A stretch of DNA of 64,000 nucleotides from Enterococcus ureasiticus (GTDB lineage: Bacteria; Bacillota; Bacilli; Lactobacillales; Enterococcaceae). Shown in pieces: positions 54,751 through 62,113 of this stretch. The translations under genes and the position numbers were made by a program. The notes under the pieces are model-generated. The model had not been told where the DNA came from. It ran no database searches and saw only the letters and a program-made list of their open reading frames with translations. Numbering within the stretch: position 1 is the stretch's first letter; every line of letters begins with the position of its first letter. The stretch covers positions 434,001 through 498,000 of the forward strand of contig NZ_MIJZ01000012.1 of assembly GCF_001730285.1 (NCBI RefSeq), given 5' to 3'.

Positions 54751-55167
54751 TTAAATATTTAAATTTATTTCATCTATATCATTTTGCGTAGACATCTGAA
54801 TCAATCCATTAGCAAATTGCTCTATAAGACCAATTTCACTGTATAGATAAAAACAGCATCTATGTTTACGTTCATCGTTATCATCTATTTCCATGTCTAC
54901 TTCTATTTCTATTTTTCCTGTTGCATCTGCTGGAGAAAAATTCAGCGAAAAAGCTGGCGTGAAATCTCCTTCTTTTTTTCCAAACTCTACATAACAACTA
55001 TCATTAAATTTAAAAGAAAATTCCTTAATTCTGTTTCCAATAATTTCTAAGTCTGTATTCTCAATATAGCATAATTGATAAGCTGAAATATATTTTGATT
55101 TAGCACTAACTTTTATTTCTAATAAATTTGAATCTTCCCAATTTTTTTCTATTTTAATGTTATTCAT
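54751..55167 (-). CDS. Hypothetical protein, probable orphan immunity protein
   Basis: 138 residues, acidic, beta-rich, soluble, no signal or membrane segment; no family recognised. GGAG lies 6 nt before the ATG. Its upstream 140 bases contain a short minus-strand frame ending in Lys and stop (about 33 residues) that could be the tail of a lost toxin C-terminus, but this is weak. Place in the array downstream of an LXG toxin locus suggests an orphan immunity gene kept for protection against relatives' toxins; this is inference from context. Confidence 0.65.
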   Translation of the reverse strand: MNNIKIEKNWEDSNLLEIKVSAKSKYISAYQLCYIENTDLEIIGNRIKEFSFKFNDSCYVEFGKKEGDFTPAFSLNFSPADATGKIEIEVDMEIDDNDERKHRCCFYLYSEIGLIEQFANGLIQMSTQNDIDEINLNI

Positions 55168-55307
55168 ATTTTCTCCATTGGACAGCTTTATATTTTTATT
55201 TTGAAGTAAATCTATCTTGCTTTTGCATATCTGTTTTATCAGCTTTGTAGTTTACAAATACTATGAAACCTTTTGATAACTTGATTACCCGCTTTACTTA
55301 TTCCACA

Positions 55308-55631
55308 TTATTCGTTACTTAGAAATTTTGTGAAATCTTCTGGTATCTGTGGATTACTTGAAAACAGACATTCTACAATTTCTTCATGATCAGTCATAAT
55401 AACTTCTTGATAATTATTATCACTTTTCCACTCTACTTTATCGTAGGTCTCATCTGAATGTGCTACGCGTTCTATAGAAAAGTAATGCTTTTTAACTCCA
55501 TATTGAACTAAAGTATCTAAGAACTTTATTTCATATTTATACTCAACATGAAATAAGTTATATAGTCTTGAGACAATTGCATCTTCCTCTATTGTTGAAC
55601 TCAGAAATTCTATCAAATCTTCTTTTTTCAT
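55308..55631 (-). CDS. Hypothetical protein, possible orphan immunity protein
   Basis: 107 residues, acidic and soluble, mostly helical at the N-terminus (KKEDLIEFLSSTIEEDAIVSRLYNLF) with a beta-rich middle; no family recognised. AGGAG precedes the ATG. Isolated by about 140-210 nt on both sides. Its small size, acidity and place in the array fit an immunity protein, without direct proof. Confidence 0.65.
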   Translation of the reverse strand: MKKEDLIEFLSSTIEEDAIVSRLYNLFHVEYKYEIKFLDTLVQYGVKKHYFSIERVAHSDETYDKVEWKSDNNYQEVIMTDHEEIVECLFSSNPQIPEDFTKFLSNE

Positions 55632-55841
55632 TTTTATCTCCTACTCACTTAGTTGGTTAGTTGAAATATATATTACGAAACGGCATCAGCGATTTTCATT
55701 CACTAAGACCGTTTCAATAATTTTATATTTTCTACTTAAGCCTACTAAAATTGCAAATCAATTATCCGAAAAGCTTTTGAGTGAGTTTAGCATATCAGTT
55801 AATATCTATTCTTTTAATTCCTCTACTGACAGAATACTTTT

Positions 55842-56342
55842 TTAGCTTACTTTCCCTGAAACTAAAGAAAACGTTGTATTGTCTCCATCACTACATTCAA
55901 TACAAATAGAATCATTTCCCTCTAAATAATAATCTTCAATTATATCTCTAAATCCTGTTTTCCATAAAAAAGAACCATCGTTTTTATAAACAAATATATC
56001 TAACTCACAAACGTATATAATATAGTTTGAATCAGAATCTATTAATATATCATATAATAATGAAGGTAGTTTTTCTTCAAACAGCACAGATTTAGTAGTA
56101 TAGTCTATACACGCAAAAATACTATTTATTCCTAAAAATATCTTATTTGACTGAGTTAGTAATTTTATTTGTGGTTCCAAACCAATATCATAATAAATAA
56201 ATCCCACCTCAGATAAATTGTTACTAAATTTTATAAACTTGTTACTTTCAGACACTTCTTCACTAAATAAGAAAGAATCCTTACCCAAGTTTTTCTCTAA
56301 TTCAATTGCTGACTCATAATACTCTATTTTCCAAGAATCCAT
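55842..56342 (-). CDS. Immunity-like protein paired with a headless toxin C-terminus
   Basis: 166 residues, beta-rich, with repeated short strands (FIKFSNNLSEVGFIYYDIGL, DSNYIIYVCELDIFVYKNDGSFLW) that look like blades of a propeller fragment. The ATG follows directly on the TAA of the upstream open frame (TAAATG), the usual toxin-immunity junction. AAGGTGG ribosome binding site lies in the toxin codons. That upstream frame is a truncated toxin end (next feature), so this is best read as its orphaned immunity protein. Confidence 0.65.
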   Translation of the reverse strand: MDSWKIEYYESAIELEKNLGKDSFLFSEEVSESNKFIKFSNNLSEVGFIYYDIGLEPQIKLLTQSNKIFLGINSIFACIDYTTKSVLFEEKLPSLLYDILIDSDSNYIIYVCELDIFVYKNDGSFLWKTGFRDIIEDYYLEGNDSICIECSDGDNTTFSLVSGKVS

Positions 56343-56590
56343 TTATTTCCCACCTTTAACAATTATTGTTAGTAATCTGTCTCCATCCCAAATAGATTCT
56401 ATTTTTACGCCTCTGCTTGGATCTTTTAAAAAAATTTCTCTTACAGTAGCTGTATAATTTATGGTTGGCCGACCTAGTAATTCTTTAGCCACATAGCTTC
56501 TTGTTTCTGTTTTTAAAATATTGGAAGAATCATTGATAACATCCTTTAAATAATTATTTCGGTTGTGCTTTGCTAAAGTCCTTTATACCA
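56343..56590 (-). pseudogene. Headless LXG-toxin C-terminal cassette 1
   Basis: A minus-strand frame with no start and no N-terminal domain runs to TAA at 56343: YLKDVINDSSNILKTETRSY, then VAKELLGRPTINYTATVREI and a C-terminal IESIWDGDRLLTIIVKGGK. At its head, 56558-56590 is nearly identical to 59061-59100 of the intact toxin gene (GGTTGTGCTTTG[C/T]TAAAGTCCTTT, then an 8-nt gap and ATACCA). This is a recombination scar where the conserved middle of a toxin gene joined a different C-terminus. The cassette is silent unless recombined back. Confidence 0.7.
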
Positions 56591-56615
56591 ACTTCTATGT
56601 ATTTAAATTAACTTT

Positions 56616-56662
56616 CAACTAAAAAAAGTCTAACAAAAATACTTTTAGACTTTTTTTAGTTG
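56616..56662 (-). terminator. Strong hairpin between cassettes
   Basis: A perfect 18-bp stem (56616-56633 with 56645-56662); the 3' arm on the minus strand contains seven T residues. It lies 39 nt after the 56701-57063 immunity-like gene and ends that unit. Confidence 0.85.
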
Positions 56663-56700
56663 AATAATACTTTAGGGAAGTGAAAAAACTACTATTTTAA

Positions 56701-57063
56701 TTAATAAATGTCAATTCTTGAAATGTCAACTTCCACATAATCATTTTTATCAATGTCCTTAGGTATATCGCCATCAGATATATCTATTTTAAGCTCTCCT
56801 ATTTGTAAAATCTCACTGTCCTTATCTACAAGTTTCCCTTGAATAGAGTAGCTACCATTTTTTTCATCTATTACGTATTCCTCATTGAAGCTTTTCATGA
56901 TATTTCTAACATTAAATCCATAAAGAATATCTGAAAATGCGTCACCTTCTGAAAGAGTACAATCACTACAAAAACATTCAATGGAATACGTACCATCTGA
57001 AAGTAAAATATCTGCCTCTTTTGAATCTATATCTATCCAATTTACTTTTTTTACAATAATCAT
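56701..57063 (-). CDS. Immunity-like protein paired with headless toxin C-terminus 2
   Basis: 120 residues, acidic and beta-rich. The overall plan (IECFC region, GDAFSDILYGF, GDIPKDIDKNDYVEVDISRIDIY end) resembles the immunity protein of the intact toxin at 57873-58268, whose C-terminus reads KMRVDRINVNIL. GGAGG lies within the stop region of the truncated toxin frame upstream. Because that frame is homologous to the end of the intact toxin, the two immunity proteins are probably paralogous and of related specificity. Confidence 0.68.
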   Translation of the reverse strand: MIIVKKVNWIDIDSKEADILLSDGTYSIECFCSDCTLSEGDAFSDILYGFNVRNIMKSFNEEYVIDEKNGSYSIQGKLVDKDSEILQIGELKIDISDGDIPKDIDKNDYVEVDISRIDIY

Positions 57064-57076
57064 TATATATATCCTC

Positions 57077-57210
57077 CTATGGTTTTAAACCTAAGCTAGG
57101 TGCTTTTTTAGCAAGCTCTTTTACAGATTTCAAATGTAACGTTGTTATATTACCAGTTGTCCTATCTAATCCTACAAAAGCATATTTGGCACTGCCTTCA
57201 CCACTAAAAG
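57077..57210 (-). pseudogene. Headless LXG-toxin C-terminal cassette 2
   Basis: A 44-codon tail ending in TAG at 57077: begins NPFSGEGSAKYAFVG and continues LDRTTGNITTLHLKSVKELA. It aligns with the end of the intact toxin (NSGKGKAKFEFVGTNLAGDITTYHVKRGED), sharing SG-G-AK-FVG, G-ITT and H-K. It has no start and is cut off at its head by the 57220-57266 hairpin. It is the last part of a related nuclease domain whose immunity gene survives downstream. Confidence 0.72.
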
Positions 57211-57219
57211 GATTTTAAA

Positions 57220-57266
57220 AATCTTATTGATATCAGTATTTTGTATTCTCTGATATCAATAAGATT
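57220..57266 (-). terminator. Strong hairpin between cassettes
   Basis: A perfect 17-bp stem (57220-57236 with 57250-57266); on the minus strand the 3' arm is followed by a TTTTTAAAA tail. It ends the unit that includes the 57284-57577 gene. Confidence 0.8.
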
Positions 57267-57283
57267 CTAAATTAGATGTTTAT

Positions 57284-57577
57284 TTATTTTTCAATATAAC
57301 TTTCAGCGATATCAATATCTTTAGACATATCTAACTCAGGAAATTTTTTATCTAGTTCTCTCAAACAGTTAATAAATTGTTCACTTTGAAGTTTTTCAGA
57401 TATATCTTCAAAAATTTCACTGATATAGTATAAATCATCTTTATTACTGTCCACAAGATAACGTATCGTCTCACCCTCATTTTGAGATAGTAATTCTGTC
57501 ATCTCATTCCAACACTTTTCAATTCTAAAGTCATCATTTATATTTAAGTTTTTTCTCTTTTTTAAGACTTCTATCAT
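57284..57577 (-). CDS. Hypothetical protein, possible immunity protein
   Basis: 97 residues, acidic, helical (EKCWNEMTELLSQNEGETIRYL, ISEIFEDISEKLQSEQFINCL); reminiscent of helical CdiI/immunity proteins but no family can be named with confidence. It starts 8 nt after the stop codon of the DUF4926-like gene; the ribosome binding site is poor, so translation coupling is probable. Together they form a small two-gene unit ended by the 57220-57266 hairpin. Confidence 0.65.
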   Translation of the reverse strand: MIEVLKKRKNLNINDDFRIEKCWNEMTELLSQNEGETIRYLVDSNKDDLYYISEIFEDISEKLQSEQFINCLRELDKKFPELDMSKDIDIAESYIEK

Positions 57578-57585
57578 TCTGATTT

Positions 57586-57780
57586 CTAATTTTTTTCCTT
57601 TCTTATCTTCGTTCCTTTAACTTCAATAACTTCAATTGTTTCATTTTCGTTATCTACAAATTCCACTTCATATACTTCATTTTCCAAATCTAATATCATC
57701 ATTATTACGCCTTTAGTTCCAACAACAACCTTATTATCTATATCTATTGTACTGTATACAACATCGTACTCTTCAAACAT
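57586..57780 (-). CDS. DUF4926-like small protein
   Basis: 64 residues from ATG 57780, with AAGGGA 6 nt upstream (the longer frame would need a TTG before the site). Reads MFEEYDVVYST, then VVVGTKGVIMMIL and YEVEFVDNENETIEVIEVKG, an SH3-like beta-barrel of the DUF4926 type, often found among toxin-immunity arrays. It overlaps the truncated 57744-57872 frame. Function unknown; probably an immunity-associated protein. Confidence 0.7.
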   Translation of the reverse strand: MFEEYDVVYSTIDIDNKVVVGTKGVIMMILDLENEVYEVEFVDNENETIEVIEVKGTKIRKEKN

Positions 57781-57872
57781 ACATTTTCCCTTATCCAAAA
57801 TTCTTTATCGTTGTAGTAAAAGTTATACTCTTCCCTATAACCTATGTTTTCGGTTATTTTTATATAATCCAT
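57744..57872 (-). pseudogene. Truncated immunity-like gene start
   Basis: A frame of 42 codons starting at ATG 57872, directly after the TAA of the intact immunity gene. The first 30 residues (MDYIKITENIGYREEY, NFYYNDKEFWIREN) look like a real N-terminus; the remainder runs out of frame through the DUF4926-like gene. Probably an immunity gene cut off when the next cassette was joined on. Confidence 0.5.
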
Positions 57873-58268
57873 TTAATCGTTGCTTTCTTCTAAAATGTTT
57901 ACATTAATTCTATCCACTCTCATTTTGACAAATTGTTTTTCCAAATACCAAAAATCTGAGAAATCTTCATTTTCCAGATCTATATCTATCCCAGCATCTA
58001 TTATTTGGTCTGCAGGATAAAAAATACCGTGAATGTAGTATGAAAAGCTATCCCCCTGTTGAACCAGTTCTTTAATTTTCAAATCACTTTTTTCAATTTC
58101 TAAATCATCAAAGATTACTATATCCAATTCAATATCGTACAACTTACCAATCTCTATAGGACATTTATATTCTTCCACGAAACATAAAAGTTCAATACCT
58201 TCAATTTCAATTCTTACTTCTTCTTCAATATCGGGATTTTCCGAAATTATTTTAGCTTTATATTTCAC
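57873..58268 (-). CDS. Cognate immunity protein of the LXG toxin
   Basis: 131 residues, strongly acidic and beta-rich, beginning MKYKAKIISENPDIEEEV. It lies 10 nt downstream of the toxin gene, the standard place of the immunity gene, and should bind and neutralise the toxin's C-terminal domain in the cytoplasm. Ends in KMRVDRINVNILEESND. Acidic character fits binding to a basic nuclease domain. No family name can be given from sequence alone. Confidence 0.75.
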   Translation of the reverse strand: MKYKAKIISENPDIEEEVRIEIEGIELLCFVEEYKCPIEIGKLYDIELDIVIFDDLEIEKSDLKIKELVQQGDSFSYYIHGIFYPADQIIDAGIDIDLENEDFSDFWYLEKQFVKMRVDRINVNILEESND

Positions 58269-58278
58269 TTAGATTCTC

Positions 58279-59706
58279 CTATTCTAATGGATTTATTATG
58301 TTTATATGTTTGTTGCCATTCAATAATTTGTATATGTCCTCTCCACGCTTTACGTGGTAAGTTGTTATATCCCCCGCTAAATTTGTTCCAACAAATTCAA
58401 ACTTAGCTTTTCCTTTACCAGAATTCCCCATAAATTTTACATAGCCAGTTCTTAATTCTACTGTTCCATCTTTTAAGGTATAATTGTACTGAACTTTTTC
58501 TCCGTTTTTCATTACATGCCTTGCACCATCAAGATATTCATCTGCATTAGAATATAACCCTTTAAATTCTCCACCATGTTTTGTAAAATGATCATTAAGT
58601 TTTTTTGCATCTCCAAATTCAGCTCTAACAACTTTCCCTACATCTTTCCCTCTATCAACAGTCTTAACAACATCCGCTGACTTCTCAAACTCCTTCAACG
58701 CTTCCCACTCTTTAGCAGTCAACTTAATCGCATCAAGCGTATAGTCACCATTTCTAAGCAACTTAGCCGACTTCAAAATATCCTTCACTCGATCGATCGG
58801 CAATACTGCGAGTAGTAAGAACACACCAGAAGATGAGCGCTGCATCGTTGTTGAATCTTTCGCAAGCAGAATCTCAATATCATCAATATTCGTCAGAATT
58901 TTAAAAATCTCCGGCCCATACTCTTTAAACAATTCAATATTATGAACACGAAACAATTCATGCAACTCTTTGGTTCTTTGAACATCCAGTTTCCCATTGC
59001 GATAAATCTGATATTCAACGCCATTCGATAATTCTTTGATCACCACATCGATCCGGTCTTTCGGTTGTGCTTTGTTAAAGTCCTTTAGTGCTTTATACCA
59101 TTTTTGATTTTTAAAATCAATGGTTTTATAACCATCTTTACCGCCTGAAAAATTTCCAGCACTGCCTAGAAAGGCTAATCCTTCGGCAATCGAAGCAATA
59201 ACTGTTTGGACATCTGAGAAATCACTACCATGTGCTGCTTCAAAGGCACTATATTTTTCGAGAATTTCAATTTTCTTAGCGGTCCCTAGCATGCTTCTCT
59301 TATTAAAAAATTGATTCACAAATGGGACATCTTCAAAAGTTTTCGCTAAAGCTTCCATAATCACATCATTTTCTGCTTGTAGACGACGTAACTCAGCTTT
59401 TAGCCCTTCCATTTTTGCAGTATCTAAATCATTTTCTGCTGGTCCAACTTCTGAAGTAAAGGCGCTTAAATAAGAGGTAATCGCATCATCAAGAGTGTTT
59501 AAGGCATTGCCCACTGTCGTTGACACTTCTGAGTAAGCATCGAAATAACTTTTGGTAGACTCCCACCCTGTACCAGATAATTTCCCTGCACTTTGAAATG
59601 CTTGTTGCGCCTCTTTAAAAGAATTTAGTTGATCTAACACAGTTAAACGCAACGTTTGGACTTCACTGGCAACATTTTGCCATTCCGTATATCTAAATTT
59701 AGGCAT
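58279..59706 (-). CDS. LXG-domain polymorphic toxin (type VII secretion substrate)
   Basis: 475 residues. N-terminal helical LXG-type domain (1 to about 200) with the KLSGTGWESTKSYFDAY motif; a middle region (DFNKAQPKDRIDVVIKEL); and a C-terminal domain (about 366-475) with DHFTKHGGEF (His373, His377), ADEYLDGARHVM, an RTGYVKF strand and DITTYH (His451). This His/Thr pattern resembles barnase/EndoU-like (BECR) RNase toxins, so RNA cleavage is the best guess. GGAGG lies before the ATG, which overlaps the end of the partner gene. No type VII secretion apparatus is in the window; it must be elsewhere on the chromosome. Confidence 0.85.
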   Translation of the reverse strand: MPKFRYTEWQNVASEVQTLRLTVLDQLNSFKEAQQAFQSAGKLSGTGWESTKSYFDAYSEVSTTVGNALNTLDDAITSYLSAFTSEVGPAENDLDTAKMEGLKAELRRLQAENDVIMEALAKTFEDVPFVNQFFNKRSMLGTAKKIEILEKYSAFEAAHGSDFSDVQTVIASIAEGLAFLGSAGNFSGGKDGYKTIDFKNQKWYKALKDFNKAQPKDRIDVVIKELSNGVEYQIYRNGKLDVQRTKELHELFRVHNIELFKEYGPEIFKILTNIDDIEILLAKDSTTMQRSSSGVFLLLAVLPIDRVKDILKSAKLLRNGDYTLDAIKLTAKEWEALKEFEKSADVVKTVDRGKDVGKVVRAEFGDAKKLNDHFTKHGGEFKGLYSNADEYLDGARHVMKNGEKVQYNYTLKDGTVELRTGYVKFMGNSGKGKAKFEFVGTNLAGDITTYHVKRGEDIYKLLNGNKHINIINPLE

Positions 59707-60061
59707 CTTTTTCCTCCTCTTGTGCTTGTTTCTTTTTCTGCAGCCATAGGAGGTCGTCTTCTGCTTGGATTTTTTTACGTTCTGTTTGACTGACTAATTC
59801 TGTTAGCTCTTCTTTGCCAGCATCAAAGGTTCGAAAGGCTTCTGTTCGTTCGTCTTCTAGCATTTCTAAATCTATCCTAGCTGAACGTTCTGCTTCCGTT
59901 CCTTTGCTGTAATAAAGAAATTCTTCTAAGATTTCGGCTTGTTGTTGGTAAACACGCTGTAGATCATTGATTAGAAAATCACTTTCGGTATCTTTTTTCT
60001 TTAATGCTGTTTTTCGCTCTTCATATTCTTCGATTTTTACTTGTAGTTGTTTTTCTTCCAT
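59699..60061 (-). CDS. LXG-associated helical protein (Lap2/DUF3958-like)
   Basis: 120 residues, almost entirely charged coiled coil (KIEEYEERKTALKKKDTESD, KKIQAEDDLLWLQKKKQAQE). It lies between the WXG100-like small protein and the toxin, overlapping the toxin start by 8 nt. In studied LXG systems two small helical partners bind the LXG domain and are needed for export; this one matches the second partner in size, helicity and gene order. Family name is by resemblance. Confidence 0.75.
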   Translation of the reverse strand: MEEKQLQVKIEEYEERKTALKKKDTESDFLINDLQRVYQQQAEILEEFLYYSKGTEAERSARIDLEMLEDERTEAFRTFDAGKEELTELVSQTERKKIQAEDDLLWLQKKKQAQEEEKDA

Positions 60062-60068
60062 AAAGCAC

Positions 60069-60335
60069 CTACTTTACTGCATTTTTTTCAGCCTGTTTGA
60101 TGGCTTGGTGTATTTTTTCTAAGTTTCCAATATCTTTAGAAGCATTACTTTTGAAAGTTGAAACGATAGAACTTAGAGAAGAAACACTACTTTTCATTGA
60201 ACTAGCTGCACTACTTTCAGAAAAGCTCATGCTACTTGCTTGTTTTGGTTTGAATGATAAGGATGAGAGACTGCTTGTAAATTTACTCGTTAAGGAATTT
60301 ACGGTTGCTGCATCGGTACTGATTTTATCTGCCAT
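60069..60335 (-). CDS. LXG-associated WXG100-like protein (Lap1/DUF3130-like)
   Basis: 88 residues, Ser-rich helical hairpin beginning MADKISTDAATVNSL and with SSLSSIVSTFKSNASKDI; of the TIGR04197/DUF3130 type found just upstream of LXG toxins. It lacks a WXG motif. AAAGGAG precedes the ATG, and it is the first gene of the lap1-lap2-toxin-immunity operon, 7 nt before the next gene. It should help present the toxin to the type VII machine. Confidence 0.8.
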   Translation of the reverse strand: MADKISTDAATVNSLTSKFTSSLSSLSFKPKQASSMSFSESSAASSMKSSVSSLSSIVSTFKSNASKDIGNLEKIHQAIKQAEKNAVK

Positions 60336-60630
60336 CTGAATGTCTCCTTTGATAGATTAGTTGATTTTATCCTCTACATAATATTCATCTTTTTAGCTAA
60401 ATTGCCCAACCATATAATTGCTTTTAAAAATATTATGTAAGATAAGAATACCATATTGAAAACTATAGACTTTATCAGATTATTCAGTATACTTGTAACT
60501 TTTTGATAAACCATTGAATCGTTTAAATGTTATTGGAAAACTCTTTCTTTTTGTGTAAACTAAGTAGTTGATATAGTTTATTTATTGCTGCGACTTTTAG
60601 AAACTAGCGCTCTGAGAAGGAGGAACAAAA

Positions 60631-61404
60631 ATGAAAACGAAGATGCCTGAAATTCTTTCTTTCATTTCAGAAGAAGCTGTTCGTAGAAAAATGACAAGTG
60701 AGGAAATTGCCGTTCACTTTGGTTATGATAAACATCACTTTAGTCGGAAGTTTAAAGAAATAAATGGATTCAGTGTTGTTGAATTCCTCTCTAGTTTAAA
60801 AGTTGAAAAGGCAATCATTGAACTCGATGAAGAAAAGAGAGTCATCGACCTACAAGAACAGTCAGGTTTTGAAAGCAGTGGTAGTTTCACGAATGCGTTT
60901 AAAAAATATACAGGTAGTTCACCTAGAAAGTACAAAACGGAAATGAGTGAACTTTTTGATGATATGAAACGTTTTGAAACGGATGATAAGGATCAGTCGA
61001 TAGCGCATTTTGAAGAAAAGAGTCATTCTTTTTGTACAGTAACGATTGAAGCACCGGCTGGATTTGAAAAAGGGATCCTATTTATTGGACTTTTCCATAC
61101 ACTTATACCGAATCATATGCCTATATCTGGATTAGCTACTAAAAATTTAATAGGAAATACATTGAAAAATATTCCAAGTGGAGACTATTATTTATTGGCT
61201 TGCGGGATAAGCCGTTCAAATAATGTTCTATCTTACTTTAACTTAGGCAATAGTTTACGAGGTAAAGAAGATGAAAGATTATCTTTCCCGAATTGTTCTG
61301 GCAATCATTACACGATTAAGTTAAGAGAACCAATACCAGAAGACCCACCCATATTAGTGAATGTGGGGAAACTTTTGATCTCCCGTTTAAAGAACACAAT
61401 CTAG
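60631..61404 (+). CDS. AraC-family transcriptional regulator
   Basis: 257 residues. Unusually the DNA-binding domain is N-terminal: two HTH motifs over residues 1-105 (EEIAVHFGYDKHHFSRKFKE, then VIDLQEQSGFESSGSFTNAFKKYTG), followed by a C-terminal domain of about 140 residues with no family I can name. AAGGAGG precedes the ATG. The VOC-family gene 64 nt downstream is probably co-transcribed or its target. Confidence 0.88.
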   Translation: MKTKMPEILSFISEEAVRRKMTSEEIAVHFGYDKHHFSRKFKEINGFSVVEFLSSLKVEKAIIELDEEKRVIDLQEQSGFESSGSFTNAFKKYTGSSPRKYKTEMSELFDDMKRFETDDKDQSIAHFEEKSHSFCTVTIEAPAGFEKGILFIGLFHTLIPNHMPISGLATKNLIGNTLKNIPSGDYYLLACGISRSNNVLSYFNLGNSLRGKEDERLSFPNCSGNHYTIKLREPIPEDPPILVNVGKLLISRLKNTI

Positions 61405-61468
61405 GATAATATTATTTGACCGTGAAATGATAAACTAGTCGTAAGTTGATGGAATGGAGGAAATAGTT

Positions 61469-61825
61469 ATGAGTTTAAATGTAAAGAGTATCACTGTAGG
61501 GCTACCAGTAAGTAATTTGGAGGAAGCTGCAAGTTGGTATGAAAAACTTCTTATGAGTGATGAGAAACTTATCCCTGTTGAAGGCGTTATTGAGTATCAA
61601 ATTGGTTCGGTTTGGATTCAACTGTTCGAAGAAAAAATGACTATTTCAGAGAACGTTTTACGTTTAGAGGTGGAAGATTTAGACACAGAATTTGAACGTT
61701 TAAAAACACTTGGCGTAATCGTTGACGAGGTGATAGAGGATGTACCAGGTATCATTCGATACGTTGATTTCTCTGATCCTGATGGCAATAAGTTATCGTT
61801 CTATTGGTTATACGCTCAAGAATAG
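61469..61825 (+). CDS. VOC-superfamily (glyoxalase-like) protein
   Basis: 118 residues in the beta-alpha-beta-beta-beta pattern of the VOC fold: ITVGLPVSNLEEAASWYEKLL, then IWIQLFEE, and DVPGIIRYVDFSDPDGNKLSFYW at the end, where His/Glu metal ligands usually lie (Glu is replaced by Ser/Phe-rich residues here). Could be a binding or resistance protein rather than a true glyoxalase. GGAGG lies 8 nt before ATG 61469; the ATG five codons upstream abuts no site. Probably controlled by the AraC-type neighbour. Confidence 0.82.
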   Translation: MSLNVKSITVGLPVSNLEEAASWYEKLLMSDEKLIPVEGVIEYQIGSVWIQLFEEKMTISENVLRLEVEDLDTEFERLKTLGVIVDEVIEDVPGIIRYVDFSDPDGNKLSFYWLYAQE

Positions 61826-61936
61826 ATTTAAACAGTGCTTATATAATGAATATAACTCTAAAATGACAGATAAATGATACGTCGTTTTTTAATTCTAGAA
61901 ATTCTGACTTTAATTTATCAAATTACATCTATTAAT

Positions 61937-61976
61937 AAAGCCATGAAACCTTTACTGAAAAAGGGGCCACGGCTTT
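61937..61976 (+). terminator. Terminator of AraC-VOC unit
   Basis: AAAGCC/GGCTTT outer arms with inner CCTTT/AAAGG pairing, followed by six or seven T residues. Confidence 0.75.
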
Positions 61977-62012
61977 TTTATTCATTTAGTACAATTTTTT
62001 TCAACAAGAAAA

Positions 62013-62043
62013 GAGACCTGAGGTAGACTTCCCTTCAGATCTC
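62013..62043 (-). terminator. Terminator of MFS gene
   Basis: GAGATCTGAAGG paired with CCTCAGGTCTC (two imperfect pairs, 8-nt loop), tail TTTTCTT on the minus strand, about 70 nt after the MFS stop codon. Confidence 0.65.
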
Positions 62044-62113
62044 ATAATAGTCACTATAATTCTATAAACTACCTTCATTACTATTAGTTGAATTGACATT
62101 TTACTCCCTTTGC

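Noticed and set aside
55168-55307. A 33-codon minus-strand frame as a third toxin C-terminus
   Set aside because: Too short, without clear similarity to the toxin; other frames are equally open.
55679-55716. GAAACGG/CCGTTTC hairpin as terminator
   Set aside because: Seven-bp stem with long loop and no T tract on either strand.
47934-60335. CRISPR array or restriction-modification genes in the accessory region
   Set aside because: No regularly spaced repeats, and no methyltransferase or Cas-like proteins were found.
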